Below are positions 34,084 to 44,294 of a stretch of DNA of 64,000 bases, one piece after another. Numbering within the stretch: the stretch's first letter is position 1; every line of letters starts with the position of its first letter. A program made the translations under genes and the position numbers. The notes beneath the pieces were generated by a model, which did no database searches, was not told where the DNA came from, and saw only the letters and a program-made list of their open reading frames with translations. The DNA comes from Sphingomonas sp. GM_Shp_1 (GTDB lineage: Bacteria > Pseudomonadota > Alphaproteobacteria > Sphingomonadales > Sphingomonadaceae): positions 28,575 through 92,574 of the forward strand of contig NZ_JALNUR010000012.1 in NCBI RefSeq assembly GCF_026540895.1, given 5' to 3'.

Positions 34084-34108
34084 GGAACCAAATCCCCCGG
34101 AAAGCGTG
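34084..34108 (+). promoter_or_regulatory. Possible EcfG-type promoter upstream of the TolC-MacAB genes
   Basis: GGAAC (34084-34088), 16 bases, CGTG (34105-34108); the -10 has one mismatch to CGTT. 92 bases before the ATG at 34201. Weak evidence on its own. Confidence 0.3.
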
Positions 34109-34200
34109 CGCCGCCACATGACGGCGATTTCCCGCATCCGTCACACTTTGCGACATAAACGCACTGGACGGGGCCGTAAGGGCGGGGCAGGTTCGCCGCC

Positions 34201-35673
34201 ATGAAGCCTCGCGCCCGCGTCCTTCTCCTGGCCACAGCCGCCTTGTCCGGTTGTACGGTCGGCCCCGATTATCGTCCCGCCGCTCCCCAAGAGCTGGGGG
34301 TGCCCGCCAATTGGTCGGTGCCCGCCGCCAATGCGCAGGCACAGGACCTGACCCGCTGGTGGCGGTCGTTCGACGATCCGTTGCTCGCCGAACTGGTCGA
34401 GCAGGCGGTGGTCGCCAATACCGATGTGGTGCAGGCCGTCGCCCGGCTGCGACAGGCGCGTGAAAGCCTGATCCAGAGCCGCGCCTCGCTGCTGCCCACC
34501 GTATCGGGTTCGACCGGCTATCAGCGGAACGAGAATCTGGCGGGCGGCGGGCGCAGCTTCACTTTGCCCGACGGCACCGTGGTCGATACCGGCGGGGGCG
34601 GCAGCAACAGCTTCACCGTGGGTCTGTCGGCCAGCTATCAGCTTGGCCTGTTCGGCGAGGTTCGCCGCACAGTCGAGGCGACACGGGCGACCTATGAGGG
34701 CGCGGGGTTCAGCTATGCCGCGACGCTGCTGACCGTCGAGAGCGAGTTGGCGCGCAACTACATGCTGGCGCGCGCCTATCAGGCGCAGCTCGCCAATGCG
34801 CGGGCCAGCCTGGCCTTGCAGGACGATAATCTGGAGATCGCCGGTTTCCGCGTGCAGGCGGGCCTCGTTTCCTCGCTCGACGCCGAACAGGCGCGCGGCC
34901 AGCGCGCGCAGACCGCCGCGACCATCCCGTCGATCGAACAGCAATATAATGCCGCCGTCTCGCGGCTGGGCGTGCTGACCGCACAGGCGCCGGGGGCGCT
35001 CAAGGCCCGGCTGGAGGCGGGGCGGCCCATCCCCAAGGGTCCGGCGGTGATCGGCGTCGGCATCCCGGCGGAGATATTGCGCCGCCGCCCGGATGTCCGC
35101 GCGGCCGAGCGCAACCTGGCCGCCGCCACCGCGCGGATCGGGGTGGCGCAGGCGGCGCTCTATCCGGCGCTGGCCATATCGGGGAATATCAACACGGCGG
35201 CGACCAGCCTGGGCTCACTGGGCGACGCGATCACCGGCAGCCTGTTCGCCGGGCTGACACAGGCGATCTTCAACGGCGGTCGTCTGCGTTCGCAGGTCAG
35301 GAACGCGCAGGCCGTCGCCGATCAGAGCTATGCCGCCTATCAGGGCACCGTCCTGCTCGCGCTGGAGGATGTCGAGAATGCGATCGTCGCGCTCAACACC
35401 GCGCGCGAGAGGGAGCGGCAATTCGCCATCCAGCTCGACGCCGCGCGCAATTCGGCGATCCTGGCGCGCAGCCAGTATCGCTCCGGCCTGACCGACTTCA
35501 CCACCCTGTCGCAACAGGAGGCCGCGTTGTTGAACGCCCAGAACGGGCTGGTTCAGGCCCGCTCCGACGCCGCCACCGCACAGGTCGCGCTCTTCGCCGC
35601 GCTGGGCGGCGGATGGGACGCCACCACCACTCCAGAAGCGCCGCCGCGCGCGACAACCCCGGACAACCGCTGA
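34201..35673 (+). CDS. Outer-membrane efflux lipoprotein, NodT/TolC family
   Basis: 490 aa. Lipoprotein signal with lipobox ALSGC (Cys18), then a TolC-type channel domain: the N-terminal GPDYRPAAPQELGVPANW, repeated coiled-coil segments with RLRQARESLIQSRASLLPTV, and AERNLAAATARIGVAQAALYP, the hallmark of NodT proteins. Expected trimeric tunnel through the outer membrane. Stop overlaps the start of the adaptor gene, giving one operon with a MacA-MacB exporter. Confidence 0.93.
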   Translation: MKPRARVLLLATAALSGCTVGPDYRPAAPQELGVPANWSVPAANAQAQDLTRWWRSFDDPLLAELVEQAVVANTDVVQAVARLRQARESLIQSRASLLPTVSGSTGYQRNENLAGGGRSFTLPDGTVVDTGGGGSNSFTVGLSASYQLGLFGEVRRTVEATRATYEGAGFSYAATLLTVESELARNYMLARAYQAQLANARASLALQDDNLEIAGFRVQAGLVSSLDAEQARGQRAQTAATIPSIEQQYNAAVSRLGVLTAQAPGALKARLEAGRPIPKGPAVIGVGIPAEILRRRPDVRAAERNLAAATARIGVAQAALYPALAISGNINTAATSLGSLGDAITGSLFAGLTQAIFNGGRLRSQVRNAQAVADQSYAAYQGTVLLALEDVENAIVALNTARERERQFAIQLDAARNSAILARSQYRSGLTDFTTLSQQEAALLNAQNGLVQARSDAATAQVALFAALGGGWDATTTPEAPPRATTPDNR

Positions 35674-37049
35674 TGGCCGACCAGACTCTCGACGATTTCC
35701 TGGGCGTGAAGCCGCAGCCGCGCTGGCGCAAATGGGTGCAGTGGGGCGTGGTGATCGTCGGCGTCGTGCTGCTCGCGCTGCTGCTGAAAAACTGTTTCGG
35801 CGGATCGAACGAGGCCGGCTATGCGACCGCGCCGGTGACGCGCGGCGACCTGACCGTCACCGTCTCGGCGACCGGCAAGCTGGCCCCGACGACCCAGGTG
35901 ACGGTCGGCTCGCAGCTATCCGGTCTGGTCACCAGGGTGGTGGTCGATGTGAACGACCGGGTGAAGGCGGGCGAGGCGCTGGCGCTGATCGACCCCGAAC
36001 AGATTGACGATCAGATCCGTGCGGGCCAGGCGACGCTGGCCGCCAATCAGGCCCAGGTGGCGCAGGCGCGCGCGACCGTGGCGGAGTCGCAGGCCCAACT
36101 CGCCCGGCTGGAGCAGGTCTATAAGCTATCCAACGGCCGCGTGCCCTCGGCAACCGAACTCCAGGCCGGGCGCGCCGATGCGCAGCGCGCGGTCGCCGCG
36201 CTTCGCGTCGCGGAGGCCAATGTCGCCGCCGCCCGTGCGCAGCTCGCCCAGTCGCAGACCCAGCGACAGCGCGCGATCATCCGCTCGCCCGTGTCGGGCG
36301 TGGTGCTGGCGCGCCAGGTCGATCCGGGGCAGACGGTCGCGGCGTCGTTCAACACGCCCACCCTGTTCGTCATCGCCGAAGACCTGACCCAGATGAAGCT
36401 GGAGGTCGCGATCGACGAGGCCGATGTCGGCGAAGTGAAGGTGGGGCAAAAGGCCAATTTCACCGTCGATGCCTTTCCGGGGCGGACCTTCCCCGCGACG
36501 ATCACGCGGGTCGATCTGGGATCGAACCTGACGGTCAGCGCGGCGACCTCGTCCTCCTCGTCCTCGACCGCGAGCAGCACATCGACCACCGGCCAGGTGG
36601 TCAGCTACGCCGCCGACCTGACGGTCGCCAATCCCGACCTGCAACTGCGCCCCGGCATGACCGCGACCGCCGATATCGTCACGTCGGACAAGCGGAACGT
36701 CATGCTGATCCCCAATGCGGCGCTGCGTTTCCAGCCTTCGGACGGCGCGGGGCAGGGCGGCGGCGGCATTGCGGGCTCGCTGACCTTCCGCCCGCGCCGG
36801 GACCGTGCGGCGCGGACCGCGACCGTCCAGCGCGGCGCGACCCAGACCGTCTATGTCCGGGGCAATGACGGTAAGCCACAGGCGGTGCAGATCGTCACCG
36901 GCGACACCAACGGATCGATGACCGAGGTTCTGTCGGGCGGCCTCAAGCCCGGTATGCAGGTCATCACCGGACAACTCGCGGCGGGGCAGAGCACACCCGC
37001 CGGGGGTGGGCAGCGCCGTCAGGGCGGCGGGGGCGGCGGTGGCCGCTGA
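35673..37049 (+). CDS. macA: MacA-like periplasmic adaptor
   Basis: 458 aa. One N-terminal membrane anchor (WVQWGVVIVGVVLLALLLKN), lipoyl and hairpin domain (QLSGLVTRVVVDVNDRVKAGEAL, SPVSGVVLARQVDPGQTVAASF), beta-barrel and membrane-proximal domains, with a Ser-rich insert (about 288-305) and a glycine-rich C-terminal tail. Links the ABC transporter to the outer-membrane channel. MacA-MacB exports macrolides, haem or peptides in other bacteria. The symbol is by similarity. Confidence 0.88.
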   Translation: MADQTLDDFLGVKPQPRWRKWVQWGVVIVGVVLLALLLKNCFGGSNEAGYATAPVTRGDLTVTVSATGKLAPTTQVTVGSQLSGLVTRVVVDVNDRVKAGEALALIDPEQIDDQIRAGQATLAANQAQVAQARATVAESQAQLARLEQVYKLSNGRVPSATELQAGRADAQRAVAALRVAEANVAAARAQLAQSQTQRQRAIIRSPVSGVVLARQVDPGQTVAASFNTPTLFVIAEDLTQMKLEVAIDEADVGEVKVGQKANFTVDAFPGRTFPATITRVDLGSNLTVSAATSSSSSSTASSTSTTGQVVSYAADLTVANPDLQLRPGMTATADIVTSDKRNVMLIPNAALRFQPSDGAGQGGGGIAGSLTFRPRRDRAARTATVQRGATQTVYVRGNDGKPQAVQIVTGDTNGSMTEVLSGGLKPGMQVITGQLAAGQSTPAGGGQRRQGGGGGGGR

Positions 37050-37785
37050 CCTCCCCCTGATCAGCCTGCGCGGCGTCACCAAGACCTATGGCAGCGGTGC
37101 CACCCAGTTTCAGGCGCTGAAAGGTGTCGACCTGGACATCGCCGCCGGTGACTTCGTCGCGGTGATGGGCCCTTCGGGGTCGGGCAAGTCGACGACGATG
37201 AACATCCTGGGCTGTCTCGACGTGCCGAGCGGGGGCAACTTCCTGTTCCGCGGCCATGCCGTCGAGACGCTGGACCGCGACCAGCGCGCGATGCTGCGGC
37301 GCCGTTACCTCGGCTTCGTGTTCCAGGGGTTCAATTTGCTTTCGCGCACCACCGCGCTGGAGAATGTCGAACTGCCTTTGCTCTATCGCGGCGAGGACAA
37401 GAAGACCCGGCGCGATATGGGCATGGCGGCGCTGGAGAAGGTCGGGCTCGACCAATGGTGGGATCATACCCCCGCCGAACTGTCGGGCGGACAGCAGCAG
37501 CGCGTGGCGATTGCGCGCGCCATCGTGACCAGCCCCGACGTGCTGCTCGCCGACGAGCCGACCGGCAATCTCGATTCCGAACGCTCGGTCGAGATCATGG
37601 AATTGCTCACCGGGCTGAACCAGGACAGCGGCATCACCGTGTTGATGGTCACGCACGAGCCCGACATGGCAGCGTTCGCGCGCACCGTCATCCACTTCAA
37701 GGACGGGCTGGTCGATCGGATCGAAGCGCAGCACCGGCCTGGCGTCGTGCCGGACATGGCCCCGTTTGACAGGGATGGGCACTGA
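37039..37785 (+). CDS. MacB-like ABC transporter ATP-binding subunit
   Basis: 248 aa (from GTG 37039). Walker [11 protein letters not shown]-loop FQGFNLL, signature [14 protein letters not shown], Walker [12 protein letters not shown] and switch VTHEPDM. This is the LolD/MacB type of ATPase. In E. coli MacB the ATPase and permease are one protein; here they are separate. The start is uncertain: it overlaps the adaptor stop by 11 bases, and a longer GTG at 37006 exists. The stop overlaps the permease start. Confidence 0.9.
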   Translation: MAADLPLISLRGVTKTYGSGATQFQALKGVDLDIAAGDFVAVMGPSGSGKSTTMNILGCLDVPSGGNFLFRGHAVETLDRDQRAMLRRRYLGFVFQGFNLLSRTTALENVELPLLYRGEDKKTRRDMGMAALEKVGLDQWWDHTPAELSGGQQQRVAIARAIVTSPDVLLADEPTGNLDSERSVEIMELLTGLNQDSGITVLMVTHEPDMAAFARTVIHFKDGLVDRIEAQHRPGVVPDMAPFDRDGH

Positions 37786-38990
37786 TGTTCGGCACCACGC
37801 TCATCCTCGCGATCCGCTCGATCAGGCGGCATGTGCTGCGCTCGTTCCTGACGACGCTCGGCATCATCATCGGCGTCGGCGCGGTCGTGACCATGGTGAC
37901 GCTGGGCAAGGCGACGACGGCGGCGGTGCAGCAGTCCATCTCGTCGCTGGGTACCAACATCCTTCAGGTGCGCCCCGGCCAGGGCTTCGGGCGCGGCGGC
38001 GGCGGCCCGCGTCCGCCCGACTTCAAGCCCGAGGATGTCGAGGCGATCGCCGATCAGATCGCGGGCGTGACGGCGGTCGCCCCGCAGGCGCAGACTACGG
38101 CCACCGCCATCTATGAGGGCGCGAACTGGTCGACCACGGTGACGGGCACGACGCTCGCCTATTTCACCGTCCAGCCCTGGCCGCTGGCATCGGGGCGGCT
38201 CTGGACCCCGGCGGAGGAAGCGTCGGGCAAGGCGGTGTGCATTATCGGCAATACCGTCCGCAAGAACCTGTTCCCCAGCACCGATGCGGTCGGCAAACGC
38301 TTCCGCATCGGGGCGATCAGTTGCGACGTGGTCGGCGTGCTGACCACGCGCGGGCAGGGCGGCTTCGGCGACCAGGACGATGTCGTCCTGATGCCGATCA
38401 AGGCGGTGCAGCGGCGCTTCACCGGCAGCCGCGACATCCGACTGATGCTGGTCGGGGTCGACCAGGCTTATCAGACCAGCGCGGTGCAGGCCTCGCTCAC
38501 CGACCTGCTGCGCGAGCGACGCACCATCACCGGCGGCAAGGAAGACGATTTCAACATCTTCGACACCAAGCAGATCAGCGATACGCTGACCAGCACGACG
38601 ACGATGCTGACCCGGATCGTCGCGGCGGTGGCGGCGATCAGTCTGGTGGTGGGCGGGATCGGCATCATGAACATCATGCTGGTGTCCGTTACCGAGCGGA
38701 CGCGCGAGATCGGTATCCGCCTGGCGATCGGCGCGGTCGCGCGCGAAGTGCTGATGCAGTTCCTGGTCGAGGCGGTGGTGCTGTCCTGTCTGGGCGGGAT
38801 CATCGGGCTGGTGCTGGCGCAGGCGATCATCGCCGCACTGGTGCCGATCATGCAGGTGCCGTGGACCTTCGACCTTCAGATCAACATCATCGCCTTCGCC
38901 ATTTCGGCGGTGATCGGGGTGGTGTTCGGCTATTTCCCGGCGCGGCGGGCGGCGGCGCTCAATCCGATCGATGCGCTCCGCCACGAGTGA
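37785..38990 (+). CDS. MacB-like ABC transporter permease subunit
   Basis: 401 aa. FtsX/MacB fold: first membrane segment with [24 protein letters not shown], periplasmic MacB-core domain (about 50-270), then three C-terminal segments ([75 protein letters not shown]). Works with the ATPase gene that overlaps its start and with the adaptor. Its 3' end overlaps the convergent MocA-like gene by 32 bases. Confidence 0.93.
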   Translation: MFGTTLILAIRSIRRHVLRSFLTTLGIIIGVGAVVTMVTLGKATTAAVQQSISSLGTNILQVRPGQGFGRGGGGPRPPDFKPEDVEAIADQIAGVTAVAPQAQTTATAIYEGANWSTTVTGTTLAYFTVQPWPLASGRLWTPAEEASGKAVCIIGNTVRKNLFPSTDAVGKRFRIGAISCDVVGVLTTRGQGGFGDQDDVVLMPIKAVQRRFTGSRDIRLMLVGVDQAYQTSAVQASLTDLLRERRTITGGKEDDFNIFDTKQISDTLTSTTTMLTRIVAAVAAISLVVGGIGIMNIMLVSVTERTREIGIRLAIGAVAREVLMQFLVEAVVLSCLGGIIGLVLAQAIIAALVPIMQVPWTFDLQINIIAFAISAVIGVVFGYFPARRAAALNPIDALRHE

Positions 38991-39582
38991 TCTTGCGCTC
39001 GGGGGCGTGAACCAGTTGGCGCAGCCGTTCCAGATCCTCGGGCGTGTCGATGTCGATCAACTCGGCGGGCGCGGTCACGACATGCCGCCCGCCCGCGACC
39101 AGCGCGCGTGCGCCCTCATCGCCTTCCAGCTTGAGCAGCGCCTCGAACCGGCCTGAGCCGAATATGCCGGGTGGGGTGGGATGCTCGCCATTGCTCGACA
39201 CCACCACCGCGTCGGGGCCCTCAAAGGCATCGAACAGGCGATAGATATGCGCCGCCGTCACGCGCGGCATATCGGCCAACGCGACCAGGATCGCCCTGGG
39301 CGATGTCTTCATCGCCTCGCGCACGCCCAGTTGCAGCGAGTGCGACAGGCCCTGGCCGACATCGGCATTGTGGATGGGGCGGTAGCCGCGCGAGGCGAAG
39401 TCCAGTCGGCAGCCGTCGGTCACGACGATCCGGTCGGCAAAGGCGATGCTTTCCAGCGCGGTGGTGACGTGGAAGCCGACCGGTTTGCCGAGAAACTCGG
39501 CCTCCAGCTTGTTGTCCATCCCGAAACGGCTCGATCGCCCCGCCGCGAGCAGGACCAGAACCACATCCTCAGCGTCGATCAT
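38959..39582 (-). CDS. MocA-like molybdenum cofactor nucleotidyltransferase
   Basis: 207 aa. Nucleotidyltransferase motifs: [18 protein letters not shown] (glycine-rich NTP loop with Arg and Lys), ALADMPRV and the C-terminal [14 protein letters not shown]. MocA and MobA attach a nucleotide to molybdopterin for insertion. It follows XdhC with a 14-base overlap, which fits a role in cofactor supply to the oxidoreductase encoded upstream. CTP (MocA) or GTP (MobA) preference cannot be settled from sequence. Confidence 0.83.
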   Translation of the reverse strand: MIDAEDVVLVLLAAGRSSRFGMDNKLEAEFLGKPVGFHVTTALESIAFADRIVVTDGCRLDFASRGYRPIHNADVGQGLSHSLQLGVREAMKTSPRAILVALADMPRVTAAHIYRLFDAFEGPDAVVVSSNGEHPTPPGIFGSGRFEALLKLEGDEGARALVAGGRHVVTAPAELIDIDTPEDLERLRQLVHAPERKITRGGAHRSD

Positions 39583-40492
39583 GAAAGGCTCCGATCATCG
39601 CCGCCGCGATCGACAGGGCGATCTCGGACGGACCGATCGCACCGATGTCCAGGCCGACAGGGCCGTCGATCCGGTCGATCGCTGACAAGGAAACGCCCAT
39701 CGCCGCCAGACGCTCCCGCCGCGCCGCATGGCTGCGCCGACTGCCCAAAGCGCCGACATAGGCGGTGTCATGGGCCAGCGCGGCGACCAGGGCGGGGTCG
39801 TCGATCTTGGTATCGTGGCTGAGCGTCACGACGGCGGTGGCGGGGCCGGGGGCATAGGCGGCGACCGCCTCGTCGGGCCAGCGATCGTCCAGCGTGACGC
39901 CGGGGAAGCGCTCCTCGGTCAGGAAGCGTGCGCGCGGGTCGATGACGGTGGTGGCGATGCCCAGCGTCTGCGCCAGTTGCGCCAGGCTCTGCGCGATCTG
40001 CACCGCACCGACGATCAGCAAGCGGCGCGGCGGGTCGTAGCGGTTGGCGAAGACCTCACCCGTCTCGATCGGTCGAAGGTCCGAATGGCCGGTGGCAAGG
40101 TCGGTGGTGACGGTCAGCGACCGGCCCGCCTCGCGCGCCTCGACGATACGATCGAACAGTTCCGGGTCGAAGCCGTCTGCCGACACACGCTGCACCATCA
40201 CCGCGATCTCGCCGCCGCAGGGCAGGCCGACCTCCCAGGCGGAAGCATCCGCCACGCCGTAGCGCTTCACTTGGAAGGGCGCGCCGCCGATCACCTCGGC
40301 GGCGGTGTGGAGGATGTCGTTCTCGACGCAACCGCCCGACACCGACCCCTCGAACCGGCCATCGGCGTGGACGAGCATATGGCTGCCGCGCGGACGGGGT
40401 GCCGACCCCCAGGTCGACACCACCGTCGCGATCGCCATCGGCTCGCCCCGCCATTCCTTCGCGGCGGCGAGGACGCTGTCATTCTCGCTCAT
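39569..40492 (-). CDS. XdhC family molybdenum cofactor chaperone (PaoD-like)
   Basis: 307 aa. N-terminal XdhC domain: AIATVVSTWGSAPRPRGSHMLVHADGRFEGSVSGGCVEND; C-terminal Rossmann domain (RRLLIVGAVQIAQSLAQLAQTLGIATTVIDPR) and YVGALGSRRSHAARRERL. XdhC and PaoD bind the cofactor and hand it to the oxidoreductase. The ATG at 40492 overlaps the stop of the molybdenum subunit gene (ATGA). Confidence 0.9.
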   Translation of the reverse strand: MSENDSVLAAAKEWRGEPMAIATVVSTWGSAPRPRGSHMLVHADGRFEGSVSGGCVENDILHTAAEVIGGAPFQVKRYGVADASAWEVGLPCGGEIAVMVQRVSADGFDPELFDRIVEAREAGRSLTVTTDLATGHSDLRPIETGEVFANRYDPPRRLLIVGAVQIAQSLAQLAQTLGIATTVIDPRARFLTEERFPGVTLDDRWPDEAVAAYAPGPATAVVTLSHDTKIDDPALVAALAHDTAYVGALGSRRSHAARRERLAAMGVSLSAIDRIDGPVGLDIGAIGPSEIALSIAAAMIGAFHDRR

Positions 40493-42732
40493 CAAAGCGC
40501 CGGTAGATGGTCGAGCAGCTTGTCGAGCGTCACCGGCATCTCGCGCACCCGGATGCCGGTGGCGTTGTAGATGGCGTTGACCACCGCCGGGGCCGCGCCG
40601 GAAATGCCCAGCTCGCCGATCCCCTTGGCGTGGATCGGATTGGCGTGGATGTCTCGCTCGTCGAGGAAATGAACTTCCAGCTGGGGCACATCGGCATTCA
40701 CCGGCACATGATATTCGGCCAGGTCGTGATTCACCAGCTTGCCGGTGCGCGGGTCGTGGATCAGCTCTTCGGTCAGCGCGGTGCCGATGCCGAAGGTCAT
40801 GCCGCCCAGGCATTGCGAGCGCGCGGTCTTGGCGTTGAGCACCCGCCCCGCCGCGAACACGCCCAGCATCCGCCGGACGCGCACCTCGCCGGTGACGACA
40901 TTGACGCCGACCTCGGCGAAATGCGCGCCGTAGCTGGCCTGGTTGAACTGCTTCTCCTGCGCGCCCGGCTTGATCTCTCCGATCGCGGACAGGCCATCCT
41001 TGCCGACCAGTTCGGCCAGCGGCACCGAACGATTGTCCCCGATCGCCATGCCGTCCTTGAGCGTCAGGCCGTCCGTATCGACGCCCATCGCCTTGGCCAG
41101 CTTCTCGCGCACGCGTTCCGCCGCGAGATACACCGCCGACCCAGCCGAGGCCGCGCCCCACGACCCGCCCGAGCCCGCCGCGGGGGGATCGTTGGTGTCG
41201 CCCAGCGCCATCGTGACCCTCTCGACCGGCAGGCCGAGGATTTCGGCCGCGATCTGCGCCATGATCGTATAGCTGCCGGTGCCGATATCGGTCATCGCCG
41301 AAGAGACGGTGGCGGTGCCATCGGGGTGGAGTTCGACCTTGGCGGCGGATTGCTGCAACTGGTTGGAGCGGCAGGCGGCGGCGACGCCCATGCCGATCAG
41401 CCAGTCGCCCTCGCGCCGCTGGCCGGGTGCCTGGCGCTGATCCCATCCGAAATGCTTCGCGCCTTCCTCCAGCGAGCGGGTCAGGTTGCGCGAGGAATAG
41501 GGGACCTTGAGTTCCGGGTCCTGCTGCGGATCGTTGACCTTGCGAAGGTCGATCGGGTCCATGCCGATCGCTTCGGCCAGTTCGTCCATGGCGCATTCCA
41601 TGCCGACCATGCCCACCGCCTCGCCCGGCGCGCGCATCGAGCCCGACAGCGTCCAGTTCAGCCGGACCACGTCATGGTTGATCCGCCGATTCTCGCCACC
41701 ATAGAGAAAGTGGGTGCCGATCCCGACGGGCTCGAAGAAATCCTCGTCCGGCAGGTTGGAGGTGATGGATTCGTGGCCAAGCGCGACGATGCGGCCGCCC
41801 GCCTCCGCCCCCAGCCGCATCCGCTGTTCGGTGTTGGAGCGGCGGACGGTCGCGTCGAACACCTGCTGGCGCAGCATCACCGCTTTCACCGGGCGGTTCA
41901 GCCGCTTGGCGGCGATGGCGGCGGCGACACTCTCCGGCGCGATGCCCAGCTTCGACCCGAAGCCGCCGCCGATATAGCGCGAGATGATCCGCACCTTGGA
42001 TTGCGCGACTCCCAGCGCCTTGGCGAGCTGCTGCGCGTCGGAAGTCGGCATCTGGTATGCGCCGTACAGCGTCAACGCGCCGTCCTCCCACACCGCGATT
42101 GAGGCATGGGGTTCCATCGCGGCGGAGTTTTGGCTGGGGGTGGTGTAGGTCACGTCGACCTTCACCGCCGCATTCTCGAACGCCTGATCGAAATCGCCCT
42201 GATCGTAATGGCCCTTGATCAGGCCGTCGGGGGCGGGTTCGGCCTTGTCCTTGTTCGCCTCATAGTCGAACGCGCCGTCGTCGAGCGGTTCGTAATCGAC
42301 CTTCAGTCGCTTGGCCGCATCGCGCGCGACCTCGAAGCTCTCGGCGACGACAATCGCGATGATCTCGCCGAAATAGTCGACGGTGCGCACGCCTTGGGTC
42401 GGGGCGTTCGTCTCGCCGCCCTGCTGCGAATTGCGGATGAAGCTGTCATAATCGGTGATCACGTCGATCACGCCGGGGATGGCCTTCACCACATCGGCAT
42501 CGATCGACCTGATCTTGCCATGGCCGAAGCCCGCACTGACCAGCACGCCGTGCGCGATATTCTCGATGGCATATTCGGCGGCATAGGTGGCGGTGCCGGT
42601 CACCTTTTTCGGGCCGTCCACCCGGTCGAGCGGTTTGGAAATCACCCCCTGCACACCCGTGTCGAGCAGGCTGTCGGGGTGCGGCTGATTCATGGTCAGC
42701 GCGTTCGTGTCGTCCTTGCCGAATCCGAACAT
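40492..42732 (-). CDS. paoC: Molybdopterin-binding subunit of aldehyde oxidoreductase (PaoC type)
   Basis: 746 aa xanthine dehydrogenase-family large subunit. Start LDTGVQGVISKPLDRVDGPKKVTG and ATYAAEYAIENIAHGVLV; the cofactor region has GSWGAASAG and the catalytic glutamate in GIGELGISGAAP near the C-terminus. The three-subunit layout (iron-sulfur, FAD, molybdenum) and the order match PaoABC, which oxidises aldehydes to acids. Transcribed with paoB, paoA and XdhC. Substrate unknown. Confidence 0.88.
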   Translation of the reverse strand: MFGFGKDDTNALTMNQPHPDSLLDTGVQGVISKPLDRVDGPKKVTGTATYAAEYAIENIAHGVLVSAGFGHGKIRSIDADVVKAIPGVIDVITDYDSFIRNSQQGGETNAPTQGVRTVDYFGEIIAIVVAESFEVARDAAKRLKVDYEPLDDGAFDYEANKDKAEPAPDGLIKGHYDQGDFDQAFENAAVKVDVTYTTPSQNSAAMEPHASIAVWEDGALTLYGAYQMPTSDAQQLAKALGVAQSKVRIISRYIGGGFGSKLGIAPESVAAAIAAKRLNRPVKAVMLRQQVFDATVRRSNTEQRMRLGAEAGGRIVALGHESITSNLPDEDFFEPVGIGTHFLYGGENRRINHDVVRLNWTLSGSMRAPGEAVGMVGMECAMDELAEAIGMDPIDLRKVNDPQQDPELKVPYSSRNLTRSLEEGAKHFGWDQRQAPGQRREGDWLIGMGVAAACRSNQLQQSAAKVELHPDGTATVSSAMTDIGTGSYTIMAQIAAEILGLPVERVTMALGDTNDPPAAGSGGSWGAASAGSAVYLAAERVREKLAKAMGVDTDGLTLKDGMAIGDNRSVPLAELVGKDGLSAIGEIKPGAQEKQFNQASYGAHFAEVGVNVVTGEVRVRRMLGVFAAGRVLNAKTARSQCLGGMTFGIGTALTEELIHDPRTGKLVNHDLAEYHVPVNADVPQLEVHFLDERDIHANPIHAKGIGELGISGAAPAVVNAIYNATGIRVREMPVTLDKLLDHLPAL

Positions 42733-42736
42733 GGGA

Positions 42737-43720
42737 TCAGCCCTCCTGCGTCAGTTCACGGAGCGTCGCGATCAGCGTGCGGCGCGTCAGCGGAATCTTG
42801 AAATCGTTCGAGCCATAGCCCCGGGCGTCCGCCAGCAGCGCATCGGCGGCGGCGTTGAACGCCGTGTCGCTGGGGGCCTGCCCGACCAGTGCCTGCTCCG
42901 CCGCCTCGTTCCGCCACGGCATGGGGCCGAGCCCCCCGAACGCCAGTCGCGCCGAGGCGATCCTGCCATCCTCGACCGCGACGATTCCGGCGATCGATAC
43001 GAGCGCAAAGGCATAGGATGCCCGGTCGCGGACCTTGCGATAGGTCTGCTTTCCCTTTGGCGCGGGGGGCAGTTCGACATGGGTGATGAGTTCGCCCGGC
43101 GCCAGCACCGTCTCGATCTCCGGCGTCGCTCCCGGCAGGCGATAGAATTCGCCGATCCCGATGCGGCGGCGGTCGCCATCGGGCTTCTGGGTGATGATCA
43201 CCGCCTCCAGCGCGCGCATGGCGACGGCCATGTCGCTGGGATGGGTTGCGATGCACTGGTCCGAGGTGCCGAGGATCGCGAGGATGCGGTTCTCGCCGCC
43301 GATCGCCGAACAGCCGCTGCCGGGATCGCGCTTGTTGCAGGGGGTGGCGGGGTCGTAGAAATAATAGCAACGGGTCCGCTGGAGCAGATTGCCGCCGGTC
43401 GACGCCTTGTTGCGCAACTGCCCCGAGGCCCCCGCCAGCAACGCGCGGGAGAGGACCGGGTAACGCTCGATCACCCGCGCATCGGCCGCCAGGTCGCTAT
43501 TGGGCACCAGCGCGCCGATGGTCAGCCCGCCATCCTCGCGCTCCTCGATCTCGGTCAGGGCGAGGCGGCTGATATCGACCAGCGTATCGGGCGTCTCGAC
43601 CTGCAATTTCATCAGGTCGAGCAAATTGGTCCCGCCCGCGATGAAGCGTGCGCCCGGCACCGCGCCGTCGCGGGTGGCGGTGCCGATGCTGTCGGCGCGG
43701 GCATAGTCGAAGAGTTTCAT
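42737..43720 (-). CDS. paoB: FAD-binding subunit of aldehyde oxidoreductase (PaoB type)
   Basis: 327 aa. FAD motifs [14 protein letters not shown] and [18 protein letters not shown]; the cysteines Cys-x-Cys-x-Cys in [21 protein letters not shown] correspond to the extra iron-sulfur cluster of PaoB, which most CutM-type subunits lack. C-terminal [10 protein letters not shown]. The stop is four bases from the start of paoC and its own start overlaps the paoA stop by four bases (ATGA-type). Confidence 0.85.
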   Translation of the reverse strand: MKLFDYARADSIGTATRDGAVPGARFIAGGTNLLDLMKLQVETPDTLVDISRLALTEIEEREDGGLTIGALVPNSDLAADARVIERYPVLSRALLAGASGQLRNKASTGGNLLQRTRCYYFYDPATPCNKRDPGSGCSAIGGENRILAILGTSDQCIATHPSDMAVAMRALEAVIITQKPDGDRRRIGIGEFYRLPGATPEIETVLAPGELITHVELPPAPKGKQTYRKVRDRASYAFALVSIAGIVAVEDGRIASARLAFGGLGPMPWRNEAAEQALVGQAPSDTAFNAAADALLADARGYGSNDFKIPLTRRTLIATLRELTQEG

Positions 43721-44253
43721 GCCGCGACCTCCCGGCCCACATCCTCATTGGGATTTCGGTCGCCCTGTCCCGCCACTTCGCGGATCGCGTCGACGATATT
43801 GGGATAGGCGGCGCAGCGGCACAGATTGCCGCTCATCCGCTCGGAAATTTCTTCCACCGTCAGCTCGGCATGGCCCAGATCCTCGGTGACATGGCTGGGC
43901 CAGCCCTTCGCAACCTCGGCCAGCATCCCCACCGCTGAGCAGATTTGGCCCGGCGTGCAATAGCCGCACTGGAATCCGTCATGCCGGACGAAGGCGTCCT
44001 GCAGGGGGTGGAGGTTGCCCGGCTGGCCCAGTCCCTCGATCGTGGTGATCTCGTCATCCTGATGCATCACGGCCAGCGTCAGGCAGCTATTCACCCGCCG
44101 CCCGTTGACCAGCATGGTGCACGCGCCGCACTGTCCGTGATCGCACCCCTTCTTGGAGCCGGTCAGCCCCAGATGTTCGCGACACAGATCGAGCAGCGAG
44201 GTGCGGACATCGACGTCGATGTCATGCGATTGACCATTGATTGTGAAATGCAT
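43717..44253 (-). CDS. paoA: 2Fe-2S subunit of aldehyde oxidoreductase (PaoA type)
   Basis: 178 aa. First cluster [26 protein letters not shown] (plant ferredoxin-type, four Cys), second cluster in [16 protein letters not shown] and [14 protein letters not shown]. No twin-arginine signal is visible, unlike E. coli PaoA, so this version may be cytoplasmic. First gene of the minus-strand operon; it is divergent from the glycerophosphodiesterase gene with only 41 bases between, so promoters must overlap. Confidence 0.9.
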   Translation of the reverse strand: MHFTINGQSHDIDVDVRTSLLDLCREHLGLTGSKKGCDHGQCGACTMLVNGRRVNSCLTLAVMHQDDEITTIEGLGQPGNLHPLQDAFVRHDGFQCGYCTPGQICSAVGMLAEVAKGWPSHVTEDLGHAELTVEEISERMSGNLCRCAAYPNIVDAIREVAGQGDRNPNEDVGREVAA

Positions 44254-44294
44254 CGGGGCATCCCCTTGGGATTACTGTCGGATGAACAAACGTC

